Below, piece by piece: positions 7,955-14,271 of a stretch of DNA of 41,908 nt (the first letter of the stretch is position 1; every line of letters starts with the position of its first letter). Below the pieces are notes generated by a model, which searched no databases, was not told the origin of the DNA, and saw only the letters and a program-made list of their open reading frames with translations. Origin of the DNA: a virus; the IMG/VR virus record IMGVR_UViG_3300020122_000282, positions 1-41,908 of that record, one strand, 5' to 3'. The position numbers and the translations under genes were made by a program.

Positions 7955-8926
7955 CTAGCCAATCATTTCACGTTGCATACAAAAGGAGGGCGCTTCCGCC
8001 GCCGGATTCTCTTTCGTCGAATCCGCCACCTTGCGCCACCAGGCAAAGGAATTCGGTTTCTGCGGCGCCCACTGCTCGCGCGGCTTCGGCGGAAACCGCA
8101 GGAAGAAATACTTCATCGCATCCCAGGCGTCGTTGTCCTTATCGACGAGTTCTTCCGGTTGCGCGGCATCGCGGCTGGCCTGCGGGCTGCGATCCTTATG
8201 GCGTTGCAACCCGATTTCACGGATCAAGTTCGGACAGGCCAACGTAATGCGATACTGCGGCTGCAGCGGGTCCTTCCAATAATGCCCATAGAGCCATTCG
8301 GCGACCATCGTATCGCCGCCGCGCTCGCCCTTCGTGAAATAGACGCCCTCCTGCATAAAGAGTTTCGCAATACATTTCATCGTATTGTCGCTCATGATTT
8401 GATCTTCCGCCCAGATCGAGGGGTCGGCAATCTTGAAGGTTTCCATCCCAGCGTAAGGGTTGCCAGGAAATCGGCGACCGTCCGATAGCGTGACCGATTC
8501 GCCTCGAATAATCTGCGCAAGTTTGGCAACTGGGATATTTGAGCCGTAACATTCCCAGAGGGTGACCATGCTGCCATCGCCATTAAGGCCATGGACAAGA
8601 TAGCAGAGCGGATGTCGCCACCCATGATCATAGGAAGCATAGAGTCGATAGCCAATTGGGTTGAAGACGGGGATGACGATTTTGCCGTTCGTGCTCCATT
8701 GCTCCCACGACGGAAAGAGCCGCGTCCCGCCGAGCGCCCCATAATCGACCTCCATCTCCTTGCGCCAGCGCGGACTGGCCGTCCCGCCGGGATAGCCCTG
8801 GGTCGCATCGACCAACCAGGCCTCGCCCTCAGGGGTCCCCGGACGCTTCGCGGGATCGGCGCTGTAGTGCAGCCGCAGCACCGGAATGCCGCTGGTGGTG
8901 AGCCGTTCAGTCATCCCTGGCTGCAT
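7955..8926 (-). CDS. Large terminase, separate nuclease half
   Basis: This 323-residue gene encodes the RNase H-like nuclease domain that cuts DNA during packaging. Visible features are R-W-R-K-E-M-E-V-D-Y-G-A-L-G-G near residue 53 (the usual linker after the ATPase), the first catalytic Asp near residue 100 in L-Y-A-S-Y-D-H-G, an Asp near 168 in I-A-D-P-S-I-W, and the final acidic motif D-K-D-N-D-A-W-D-A-M-K-Y near 262-272. The ATPase domain is absent and lies in a separate gene at 9,305-10,042, two small genes upstream. The ATG overlaps the preceding stop as TGATG, so it is a real, coupled start and not a frameshift artefact. Confidence 0.88.
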   Translation of the reverse strand: MQPGMTERLTTSGIPVLRLHYSADPAKRPGTPEGEAWLVDATQGYPGGTASPRWRKEMEVDYGALGGTRLFPSWEQWSTNGKIVIPVFNPIGYRLYASYDHGWRHPLCYLVHGLNGDGSMVTLWECYGSNIPVAKLAQIIRGESVTLSDGRRFPGNPYAGMETFKIADPSIWAEDQIMSDNTMKCIAKLFMQEGVYFTKGERGGDTMVAEWLYGHYWKDPLQPQYRITLACPNLIREIGLQRHKDRSPQASRDAAQPEELVDKDNDAWDAMKYFFLRFPPKPREQWAPQKPNSFAWWRKVADSTKENPAAEAPSFCMQREMIG

Positions 8927-9126
8927 CAGCCGACTTTGCCTTCATCGAGGTCCCGCTGGATCACGCGCACGCCGTCCTTGGTGAGTTTCAGTTCATAATC
9001 GAACCGCTTGTCGATCGGCATGAGCAGCACCGCATGGCCCAGGAGGCCAATGGTCCAGCGATCGAGTTGCTGGAGGTCCTTCGTGACATCCTTCGTCTCC
9101 GTCTGCTGCATCGTCTGGTTCTTCAT
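8926..9126 (-). CDS. Small gene inside the split terminase (66 aa)
   Basis: ATG 9126 overlaps the upstream stop as ATGA, and the stop overlaps the nuclease start as TGATG. The product opens with a polar helix (many Gln, Thr, Lys, Asp). A short hydrophobic stretch, WTIGLLGHAVLLMPI, could be a buried helix or strand, and the acidic C-terminus has D-G-V-R-V-I-Q-R-D-L. It has no resemblance to an intein or homing endonuclease. Lying between the two terminase halves, it may help join or regulate them. That role is inference from position. Confidence 0.65.
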   Translation of the reverse strand: MKNQTMQQTETKDVTKDLQQLDRWTIGLLGHAVLLMPIDKRFDYELKLTKDGVRVIQRDLDEGKVG

Positions 9127-9308
9127 AGTGCCATCTGGCCGCAGCGTGCGCAGACCTTGCCTCGTCGCATGGTGGGCGGGGGGATCGGCGCCGGCGTCCG
9201 CTCCACTCGCATCGTCAGTGGCGTCGGCAAGTCGTGAAAGATCCAGTGATGGCCACACCGAAATCCTGGCGTATCCTGCGGGTCGCAATTGCGCTCCCAG
9301 GCCGTCAT
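9123..9308 (-). CDS. Small zinc-site gene inside the split terminase (61 aa)
   Basis: ATG 9308 overlaps the ATPase stop as ATGA. The 61-residue product has Cys/His pairs at C-D-P-Q, C-G-H-H and C-A-R-C, enough for a zinc site, plus a proline-rich centre. It ends in G-Q-M-A-L. It is the first of two small genes that separate the ATPase and nuclease genes of the terminase. A zinc-mediated contact within the packaging motor is a plausible but unproven idea. Confidence 0.65.
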   Translation of the reverse strand: MTAWERNCDPQDTPGFRCGHHWIFHDLPTPLTMRVERTPAPIPPPTMRRGKVCARCGQMAL

Positions 9309-10042
9309 GCCGCCGCCTCCACAAGCTGGGCGAACGGGCCCGGCTCCGCCGAACTCACGCCGATGAAACTCCCACCGCCTTTGATCGCCGGGAGCGCGGC
9401 CGTAAACGCCCCGCCGAACTCCGGTTGAAAGGCCGATTCATCGCTGAAGATCACGGAGGGCGTATTGCTCCGGATAATGTCCTGGCCTTCGGGAATCCCC
9501 CAGATATGCGAGCCGTTCGGAAGATAGAGATGCGCGAAGGTCCCGCATTTGGGAAACGTCATCGTGCGCAGATGGACGGGGAGATGCGTTTCAAGAAAGC
9601 TGATCCGCGCGACGAACGGATCTTTGACAAAGACCAGATTCGCCGCATCGTCTTCGCGCTTGCTCTGCACCAAAATGAGCTGGAGGGGGAGATATTTCGC
9701 CCGCCAGAGGAGATAGGCGCAGCAGAGCCACGTCACCATGATTTGGCGGGATTTTTCGACGAGGCAGATGCCGGAACTGGCGCAACCTTGCAGCCACAGG
9801 GGAGAATGTCCGGCTCGGCGGGCATACTCGGCAGAATCAGGACGTAGCAGCCGACCGGCAACGCAGAGTGTATCCAGCAAGGCTCGGAGATATAGCGCAT
9901 CAGGGAAGGGTTTGATGGGATTGGCGGTGTCATGTTCGTCCTTCGTCATCAAGCCCGACTCAAACACGAAATACTGCGCGTCCCGCCGGCAGCGCTCCGC
10001 CTCCAACTGCTGCGCCGCCGTGGCTTTGAGGCGCGGCGTCAT
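9305..10042 (-). CDS. Large terminase, separate ATPase half
   Basis: The packaging motor ATPase domain alone, 245 residues. I chose ATG 10042, which overlaps the upstream stop as ATGA; the longer frame begins with TTG inside another gene. A Walker-A-like loop E-K-S-R-Q-I-M-V-T-W lies at residues 96-105 and lacks the classical GKT/GKS, as in other terminases with a deviant loop. Walker B and the catalytic Glu are at 197-202 (V-I-F-S-D-E), and a coupling motif G-V-S-S-A-E-P at 228-234. The protein stops about 15 residues later, exactly where the nuclease domain would follow. That domain is encoded at 7,955-8,926. Confidence 0.88.
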   Translation of the reverse strand: MTPRLKATAAQQLEAERCRRDAQYFVFESGLMTKDEHDTANPIKPFPDALYLRALLDTLCVAGRLLRPDSAEYARRAGHSPLWLQGCASSGICLVEKSRQIMVTWLCCAYLLWRAKYLPLQLILVQSKREDDAANLVFVKDPFVARISFLETHLPVHLRTMTFPKCGTFAHLYLPNGSHIWGIPEGQDIIRSNTPSVIFSDESAFQPEFGGAFTAALPAIKGGGSFIGVSSAEPGPFAQLVEAAA

Positions 10043-10161
10043 TTCTCCAACAGCCGATGCTTGGTGTTTTCCGTTAAGAGTTTCACGTTCATCCAGACGG
10101 TCAGCAAATTGAACAACGTCAAAAAACAAATCAGCAGCACGACGCCCCAGTCATCGCTCAT
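10039..10161 (-). CDS. Small membrane protein (40 aa)
   Basis: A frame from ATG 10161 to TGA 10039 that overlaps the genes on both sides (11 bases and ATGA). The product is a single predicted membrane helix (GVVLLICFLTLFNLLTVW) with an acidic N-terminus and a basic C-terminal tail. The tight overlaps and clear membrane pattern support it. Its job is unknown; small membrane proteins next to terminase genes are not part of any standard packaging scheme. Confidence 0.6.
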   Translation of the reverse strand: MSDDWGVVLLICFLTLFNLLTVWMNVKLLTENTKHRLLEK

Positions 10162-10315
10162 CCGTCGCATCCGCAAAGGTAAAATCCGTCACGGGATAGT
10201 GCCGCTGCAACTGACTCGCACACGGCCGGCAAAACCACCCGTGCTGCGTCTCCCGGCTCATCGCCCAGCGCACATGAATGGGGGCCTCACTGGCCCCGCA
10301 GTTCACACAGATCAT
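10151..10315 (-). CDS. Zinc-ribbon protein (54 aa)
   Basis: ATG 10315 overlaps the upstream stop as ATGA. The product has C-V-N-C at residues 3-6 and C-R-P-C at 29-32, spaced like a treble-clef or zinc-ribbon fold, with a tryptophan before the second pair. It is likely a small zinc-binding protein of unknown role, translated with the small-terminase candidate just before it. Confidence 0.65.
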   Translation of the reverse strand: MICVNCGASEAPIHVRWAMSRETQHGWFCRPCASQLQRHYPVTDFTFADATDER

Positions 10316-10755
10316 GCTGGCTCCCGCTCCGTCATCCAGCCCTGCACGATCGCCAGCTGCTCCGCCGTCAAGGCCCGAATCCAGTCCGCCCCCAGGATCT
10401 CGGGCCGTGAATCTGGCTTCCCGTTCGTGTACTGAATCAGCCGCGCCGTCTCATCCACCACCTTCGCCGTATTCGCCATCGTTTTCGAGAGCGCCGTCAC
10501 ATCGGCCACATGAATCTTGAACGTCTTCTTACAGTGCGGGCATTTGGTTTTGCGATCCGTCATGCCGGAATATTCCGTGTCCCGCAATGCCTTCGCCTGC
10601 TTCGCCAATGCCGCGACCGCGTCCTGCACCGTCTCGCTCGCCTGATCCAGATTAATCCCGCCGTTCGCCACCGCAATGGCCGCATCGAACTGGTCGGTAA
10701 AGGTGCTCGCGCGGTCGTTCTGCCTCAATGCCGGATTCTTTTTTGTCTCATTCAT
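10312..10755 (-). CDS. Putative small terminase subunit
   Basis: A protein of 147 residues. It is almost entirely helical, with a central C-P-H-C pair. Its C-terminal region has the pattern A-K-V-V-D-E-T-A-R-L then G-K-P-D-S-R, ending in a W-I-R-A-L-T-A-E-Q-L-A-I-V-Q segment. I associate this pattern with small proteins upstream of large terminases, which recognise the packaging site. Position shortly upstream of the ATPase gene supports the call. Only two cysteines are visible, so a zinc site would need a partner or histidines. The start at ATG 10755 overlaps the upstream gene by eight bases. Confidence 0.5.
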   Translation of the reverse strand: MNETKKNPALRQNDRASTFTDQFDAAIAVANGGINLDQASETVQDAVAALAKQAKALRDTEYSGMTDRKTKCPHCKKTFKIHVADVTALSKTMANTAKVVDETARLIQYTNGKPDSRPEILGADWIRALTAEQLAIVQGWMTEREPA

Positions 10756-11116
10756 GATCGGTTTCTAAGGCTGCAAGACAAATTGCTAACATCGCACTAT
10801 CGGCTTCTCCTGTTGCGTGCTTCACCTTTCCCCATTTGATGAATCGAGCCGTCCATCGACCGTTATGCCTCGTCAGCGAAAAATCCCAGTCACTCAAATG
10901 CGTCACTACGTTCCCTATGGCCACAATATCCGTGGAATATGCAGGAACAGCTTCAGGAAGAAATAGACTGATCGCGCCAATCTGTTGCGGCGAACTTGGA
11001 GGACATCCCCAATTCTGACGATGCACACTCCACCCCATCAGGCGAGTCGCTATTGCTTGATCTAACTCTCGCAAATCAATCGTCGTCTCAGCCGACATGG
11101 TGGCGCAATCATTCAT
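10748..11116 (-). CDS. Phage ABA-sandwich domain protein
   Basis: ATG 11116 overlaps the upstream stop as ATGA, giving 122 residues. The sequence follows the small alpha-beta-alpha sandwich family widespread in phages: a helix with L-D-x-x-I-A-x-x-x-M-G-W, then the characteristic P-A-Y-S-T-D-I-x-A segment, a strand W-x-A-x-F, and a final helix L-A-I-C-L-A-A-L-E. Its biochemical function is not known. The assignment is by recalled pattern. Confidence 0.7.
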   Translation of the reverse strand: MNDCATMSAETTIDLRELDQAIATRLMGWSVHRQNWGCPPSSPQQIGAISLFLPEAVPAYSTDIVAIGNVVTHLSDWDFSLTRHNGRWTARFIKWGKVKHATGEADSAMLAICLAALETDHE

Positions 11117-11343
11117 CTGAGCCCCGGCTCCTGATTGAGCAAGCGCCGATACCACTCGGGCGCCGGCATCGCCCCCGTCGGATCATGCCGCCAGGCCCAA
11201 TGCGCTTCAAACTCCGGCTCTCCGCACACGCAGGCATAGCGGTGACAGCGCGGACAGGCCCGTGGTTCACGCCCCATCAGTTTGAGTAATTGCTGGCGCT
11301 GGACCTGCAACGCCTGCCACGTCCGTCTTATCGCGTCAGCCAT
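11113..11343 (-). CDS. Small Cys-rich protein (76 aa)
   Basis: I take ATG 11343; upstream ATG 11382 and TTG 11394 are possible but have no better ribosome-binding site. The N-terminal half is a basic helix. The centre carries C-P-R-C-H and C-V-C, likely a zinc knuckle, followed by a tryptophan-rich segment. Its stop overlaps the next start as ATGA. It is another member of this genome's zinc-protein set. No function is recognised. Confidence 0.6.
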   Translation of the reverse strand: MADAIRRTWQALQVQRQQLLKLMGREPRACPRCHRYACVCGEPEFEAHWAWRHDPTGAMPAPEWYRRLLNQEPGLR

Positions 11344-11397
11344 AGCAGCCCCGCACTCACCACGAACAAATACAGCATGCATAATGCAAACCAATTA

Positions 11398-11583
11398 CTA
11401 CCTAGGAACTTCTTCATCACGAATCCCGCCGTTAATCTTCAACGCCCACATCTCGGCTTCTGCTAAGCGCGCCAAGGCTTGCTGAAGAATAATCGAATTC
11501 CAATGGCCATCCGCGTCAATCAAGACTTGATTGAGTTCGGCAAACAATTTCGGAATGGCCCGCTTCGCATCCGTGACAAACAT
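11398..11583 (-). CDS. Small helical protein, possible Acb2/Tad1-type nucleotide sponge
   Basis: A protein of 61 residues, all helical. Its C-terminal half, Q-Q-A-L-A-R-L-A-E-A-E-M-W-A-L-K-I, resembles the helical pattern I recall for anti-CBASS Acb2 proteins, where a leucine-rich helix ends in L-x-E-A-x-x-W-A before a short tail. Acb2 hexamers trap cyclic nucleotides to block CBASS defence. The length is about right, but the N-terminal half matches poorly. The gene lies early in the leftward operon, where such genes are often found. Treat as a candidate only. Confidence 0.4.
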   Translation of the reverse strand: MFVTDAKRAIPKLFAELNQVLIDADGHWNSIILQQALARLAEAEMWALKINGGIRDEEVPR

Positions 11584-11818
11584 GGCTCATGTAGCCCTAG
11601 CAGAAATTTTCTCGACGACTCATGGGCTGAAGCGGTGGCGCAGTCGAGGTCGCCCCCTCCCCCCCATGGCTCGGACGGATAAACTGCGAGTTGACATAAT
11701 GATCGTTATCTGAAGTAGACGCATAACATCTTGATTTCATGAACATTCTCACGACAGTTTCCTATAATTCATCCAAGCATTCATCTGCTTTGGGTGCCGA
11801 ATCAATACATGCTTGCAT
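11584..11818. other. Spacer without a convincing gene
   Basis: This 235-base stretch lies between two leftward genes. It holds a near-homopolymer run of C on the plus strand (about 11,660-11,677), an AT-rich part and a TATAAT at 11,763-11,768 on the plus strand with only a poor -35 match. A 48-residue minus-strand frame from 11,746 is low-complexity and not convincing. A promoter for the terminase operon may lie here, but I cannot place it. Confidence 0.4.
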
Positions 11819-12106
11819 TCAAGCGGCATGGGAACGTGGCTTCCTCTCTCGCTCCAATGCACGATAGCGGCGGTCCTTATTCTGCTCGATCGCACTCTTC
11901 ATTTCTTCATGGAATTGTTTCGCCTTCATCAATTCCCAGCTAATCATCATGGCTTCACTGGCATAGAGCATAGGCCGTCGATGGATATGTTTGCGCGGGA
12001 AGCAGGGGATCTGATGACGGAGCTTAATGGCAGGGAAATGACGATATTGATTCGGACTAAAGCCCGCACGAGCCAGAATGGCCTTGGCCCCGAAATAGAC
12101 CTGCAT
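11819..12106 (-). CDS. Possible small winged-HTH regulator
   Basis: I take ATG 12106 (95 residues). The longer frame to 12226 would run through the promoter-like palindrome and has basic, low-quality sequence. The pattern is a short strand and helix (Y-F-G-A-K-A-I-L-A-R-A-G-F-S), a helix with a Tyr, then P-C-F-P-R-K-H, then a strand and helix ending in I-S-W-E-L. This resembles the excisionase/AlpA-like winged helix, in which P-x-x-R sits in the wing. The C-terminus is a basic helix. It is divergent from the early operon, a common place for a phage regulator. The family call is weak. Confidence 0.45.
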   Translation of the reverse strand: MQVYFGAKAILARAGFSPNQYRHFPAIKLRHQIPCFPRKHIHRRPMLYASEAMMISWELMKAKQFHEEMKSAIEQNKDRRYRALERERKPRSHAA

Positions 12107-12151
12107 GGCCTTCTTGTGGCACAGGGGGCGGGGGAAGTCAAGAAAATAGGG

Positions 12152-12183
12152 CTTGACAAGTCTATATGTATAGCGTATCAAGT
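12152..12183 (+). promoter_or_regulatory. Candidate early promoter inside an imperfect palindrome
   Basis: TTGACA at 12,153-12,158 is followed after 17 bases by TATCAA at 12,176-12,181, a perfect -35 with a four-of-six -10. The whole element is an imperfect inverted repeat (CTTGA at one end, TCAAG at the other, TATA-rich centre). On the minus strand it reads TTGATA and could serve leftward transcription. A dimeric repressor site over a two-way promoter is the simplest reading. Confidence 0.5.
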
Positions 12184-12368
12184 GTCTCATGAGTGAGACC
12201 AATGGATTTTTTCTTCCCACCTTCACCTGTCTCCGCTGTTTGCATCACTGGGTACCAAGGAAATCAGATCGACCGATCACCTGTCCAGGCTGTCGGTCTC
12301 CGTATTGGGATCGACTCAAGATCATTCCAGCGCGCGAGGAAACGAGTGCATAATCTCTTCTCTTTCTT

Positions 12369-12392
12369 TCCCTTTAACTCTCCCTTTAACTC
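12369..12392 (+). repeat. Two tandem 12-base repeats
   Basis: TCCCTTTAACTC occurs twice in direct succession, followed by a partial match. It lies about 75 bases upstream of the replication-initiator-like gene, where iterons or origin elements often sit. Two copies are too few to call an origin on their own. Confidence 0.8.
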
Positions 12393-12411
12393 TGACTCTA
12401 AGATGGTAGAG

Positions 12412-12457
12412 GGTGGCTTTAGCCACCTTATAGGCAACCTATAGCCAGGCTATAAGG
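12412..12457 (+). promoter_or_regulatory. Double hairpin covering the ribosome-binding site of the replication gene
   Basis: Hairpin one pairs GGTGGC (12,412-12,417) with GCCACC (12,422-12,427). Hairpin two pairs CCTTATAG (12,426-12,433) with CTATAAGG (12,450-12,457). The AAGG in the second stem is the only good ribosome-binding site for the TTG start at 12,466. The stems share two bases, so they compete slightly. Control of translation is inferred. Confidence 0.55.
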
Positions 12458-12465
12458 TTAAGACG

Positions 12466-13125
12466 TTGATTTCACTCCCGTTTTTCAAGTTCTATGTGAA
12501 CGACTGGTTAAACTCTGAAAAGATTGCATTCCTGACTCTTGAACAGGTTGGCGCCTATATTATGCTGCTCGCGAAAGAATGGACGCAGCCGACGTGCACC
12601 TTACCAGGCGATCCTCGATTGCTGACAGCACTCATTAAATGGACTGGGAGTGAAGAATCGTTTCTGCCGGTCCTCGCCTGTTTTGTGCCGACGAAGAAGC
12701 CCGCGGGTCGTTTGTATAATCCGCGCTTGCTGAAAGAATGGGAAGCCGCGCAGCTCAAGAGTCAACTCTGGCGGGAGAGTGGGCGACTAGGCGCGGAGAA
12801 GCGCTGGGCAGAGAAACCCGCGCCAGCGCCGCGTTCGAACGAGAACGGACGCGACTATCAGGCCGAATCCAAAGCGGTCTTAGCCTTTTTGAATGAGAAG
12901 GCCAGCAAGCATTTTCGTGAAACCCCTGTGAATCTGAATTTCATTGCCGGCCGATTGAAAGGCGATCCCAAGACACCCGCCGTCGATGTGCAAACATGTA
13001 AGAGCCTCATTGCGCGCAAAGTCCGGGATTGGAAGGGCGATGAGAAGATGGATCACTGCTTGCGCCCCGAAACCCTCTTCAATAAGACCAAGTTCGAAAC
13101 CTATCTTGCGGAGGTGACGCCATGA
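12466..13125 (+). CDS. Replication initiation protein (DUF1376 plus Phg_2220_C-like)
   Basis: The first gene of the rightward operon has 219 residues and starts with TTG at 12,466. Residues 1-100 match the DUF1376 pattern (F-Y-V-N-D-W-L, then L-T-L-E-Q-V-G-A-Y-I-M-L-L and R-L-L-K-E-W). Residues about 135-215 match the conserved phage C-terminal domain found on replication proteins (V-L-A-F-L-N-E-K near 137, R-L-K-G-D, then L-R-P-E-T-L-F and F-E-T-Y-L). The linker is rich in Ala, Pro and Arg. Such proteins usually act at the phage origin and recruit host replication enzymes. No helicase or polymerase gene accompanies it. Confidence 0.8.
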   Translation: MISLPFFKFYVNDWLNSEKIAFLTLEQVGAYIMLLAKEWTQPTCTLPGDPRLLTALIKWTGSEESFLPVLACFVPTKKPAGRLYNPRLLKEWEAAQLKSQLWRESGRLGAEKRWAEKPAPAPRSNENGRDYQAESKAVLAFLNEKASKHFRETPVNLNFIAGRLKGDPKTPAVDVQTCKSLIARKVRDWKGDEKMDHCLRPETLFNKTKFETYLAEVTP

Positions 13126-13499
13126 CCTGTCCCGAATGCGACAAAGATATTTTAGCGTTCCCCTGTTCCTGTGGGTATCGGCCTGATCCCCTCTCCCTGA
13201 TGGAATCCTATCGGCCCATCCTCCCGCTGCACAGTTATGAACCACTGCATGGGGGCCCATATCTCTCCGCTGAAGAATTTGGCGTCACGCTCTATGAGAC
13301 GATTAAAACCATCAGCGGCATGCGCGCGATTCAGGAACACATTGGAATCGCCGTGAACAAACAGCAGGGCTATAAAGTGCAAGGCTTGCGGAAACGGAAA
13401 CACGAGCTGCGGGAACGATTGGCCACCTTGCTTCCACAACTCACAGCCGATGAGACCGCACAAATTGTCTTGCGCTATCCCGATGTGGCCACGTTATAG
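13122..13499 (+). CDS. Zinc-motif protein of the early operon (125 aa)
   Basis: Its ATG overlaps the upstream stop as ATGA. C-P-E-C at residues 3-6 and C-S-C-G at 15-18 form an N-terminal zinc ribbon. The remainder is helical, with a basic stretch (L-R-K-R-K-H-E-L-R-E-R-L) and an acidic, leucine-rich end. Coupling to the initiator gene suggests a replication helper, but no family is recognised. Confidence 0.65.
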   Translation: MTCPECDKDILAFPCSCGYRPDPLSLMESYRPILPLHSYEPLHGGPYLSAEEFGVTLYETIKTISGMRAIQEHIGIAVNKQQGYKVQGLRKRKHELRERLATLLPQLTADETAQIVLRYPDVATL

Positions 13500-13537
13500 C
13501 CGCTGCGATCAATCCTGTGCGTTGTAGGGGTATTCTG

Positions 13538-13966
13538 ATGCGCGTCTGTGTCTATCAAGCCCGCGATCAGGAGAACCGGCTACTATATGTCGGACTCTCC
13601 CAGCATTGGCCCCGCCGATGGGCAGCGCATGCCGAGGATAAACCCTGGTGGCAGGAGGTCGCTCAGCTTCAGGTCTGCTGGCTCAGAACCCAGGCAGAAG
13701 CGGCATGGCTCGAGGAGTATTATATTCAGACGCTCAAGCCCCGCTATAATCGCCACATCCCTCCCAATCGACGAGCGCCCGACTCGCTCAGCACGATCTG
13801 TTCTCTTTGCCGCACCGGCTATTCCGTGTCCTGGCGACCTCCAGGAAGCCGTTGTGAGGATCTATCGCTGAAGCCTTGGACGGAGAAGATGACCAATATA
13901 GAATTAGAGGCCTTAGCCTGCCAGGGCATCTGCCAACTCGAAGGGAAATGGGAATGTCTCGCCTAG
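13538..13966 (+). CDS. GIY-YIG endonuclease domain protein
   Basis: I start at ATG 13538 (142 residues), with AGGGGT upstream; ATG 13517 is an alternative. The domain pattern is V-Y-Q-A-R-D as a weak GIY strand, L-Y-V-G-L-S (residues 16-21) as YIG, Arg 26 and His 31, a Glu near 60 in the A-W-L-E-E-Y-Y-I helix, and Asn 71 in Y-N-R-H. All expected catalytic positions are present. A C-x2-C and a further Cys follow. It may be a free-standing homing or DNA-degrading nuclease. No intron or intein is seen nearby. Confidence 0.75.
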   Translation: MRVCVYQARDQENRLLYVGLSQHWPRRWAAHAEDKPWWQEVAQLQVCWLRTQAEAAWLEEYYIQTLKPRYNRHIPPNRRAPDSLSTICSLCRTGYSVSWRPPGSRCEDLSLKPWTEKMTNIELEALACQGICQLEGKWECLA

Positions 13967-14011
13967 GTATGGAACTTGCCGCCTCGCCTAAAAATAAAGT
14001 TGAGAAAGTGC

Positions 14012-14046
14012 TTGACAGCGTGTACCCCAATGTGAGACAGTGTGCA
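14012..14046 (+). promoter_or_regulatory. Promoter-like TTGACA with two direct repeats
   Basis: TTGACA at 14,012-14,017 lies just before the ribbon-helix-helix gene; no good -10 is seen. The 11-base repeat GACAGYGTGYA occurs at 14,014-14,024 and 14,036-14,046, 22 bases apart, about two helical turns. This is what an autoregulatory operator for a ribbon-helix-helix protein could look like. Confidence 0.45.
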
Positions 14047-14048
14047 TC

Positions 14049-14201
14049 ATGAACACGAAAGCGGCACGGATCAATGTGCGGATCGACACGCAGCATATGG
14101 CGAAACTCACGCTGGACGCCCATCGTGGCGCCGTGAGTGTGTCCCAGGTGGTGCGCCGCATTCTGATGGCCTATTATGCTGATGCCCGAAGGAAACTATG
14201 A
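14049..14201 (+). CDS. Ribbon-helix-helix DNA-binding protein
   Basis: A protein of 50 residues that fits the Arc/CopG fold along its whole length: strand R-I-N-V-R-I-D (7-13), helix A (14-27), a G-x-x-S turn, and helix B S-V-S-Q-V-V-R-R-I-L-M-A-Y-Y (31-44). Such proteins bind DNA as dimers through the strand and usually repress nearby promoters. Two direct repeats lie directly upstream. Its stop was coupled (ATGA) to a gene now broken by the insertion element. Confidence 0.8.
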   Translation: MNTKAARINVRIDTQHMAKLTLDAHRGAVSVSQVVRRILMAYYADARRKL

Positions 14202-14229
14202 CCCGCGCCCTGACCGAGCTGCTCACGAA

Positions 14230-14253
14230 GGCGATTATCCCGCACTTGACAGG
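14230..14253. repeat. Terminal inverted repeat, left end of the IS
   Basis: It starts GGCGATTATCCC and includes CTTGACAGG. It matches the reverse complement of 16,203-16,226 at 22 of 24 positions. A looser match (ATGGC) continues inward. Confidence 0.85.
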
Positions 14254-14271
14254 CTAGCAAAATGGCCGCTA

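Larger units (their letters stand above)
12107..12465. promoter_or_regulatory. Divergent control region between early and late operons
   Basis: About 360 bases with no supported gene separate the leftward late genes from the rightward early operon. They contain a promoter-like element within an imperfect palindrome (12,152-12,183), two perfect 12-base tandem repeats (12,369-12,392), and two adjacent hairpins (12,412-12,457) next to the start of the replication gene. This is the most likely site of the early promoter and of origin or regulator binding. Confidence 0.65.

Noticed and set aside
8926-9308. Intein or group I intron splitting the terminase
   Set aside because: The interval holds two separate coupled genes with no splice motifs or homing nuclease, and the halves have their own starts and stops.
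11328-11378. 16-residue hydrophobic peptide on the minus strand
   Set aside because: It could be another mini-membrane gene but is too short and fully covered by the 76-residue gene's leader; no coupling to support it.
11599-11746. 48-residue minus-strand frame in the spacer
   Set aside because: Composition is low-complexity, ribosome-binding site is poor and it includes a homopolymer run.
11813-12196. Plus-strand frame opposite the possible HTH gene
   Set aside because: Low-quality sequence with no ribosome-binding site, and it covers the promoter palindrome.
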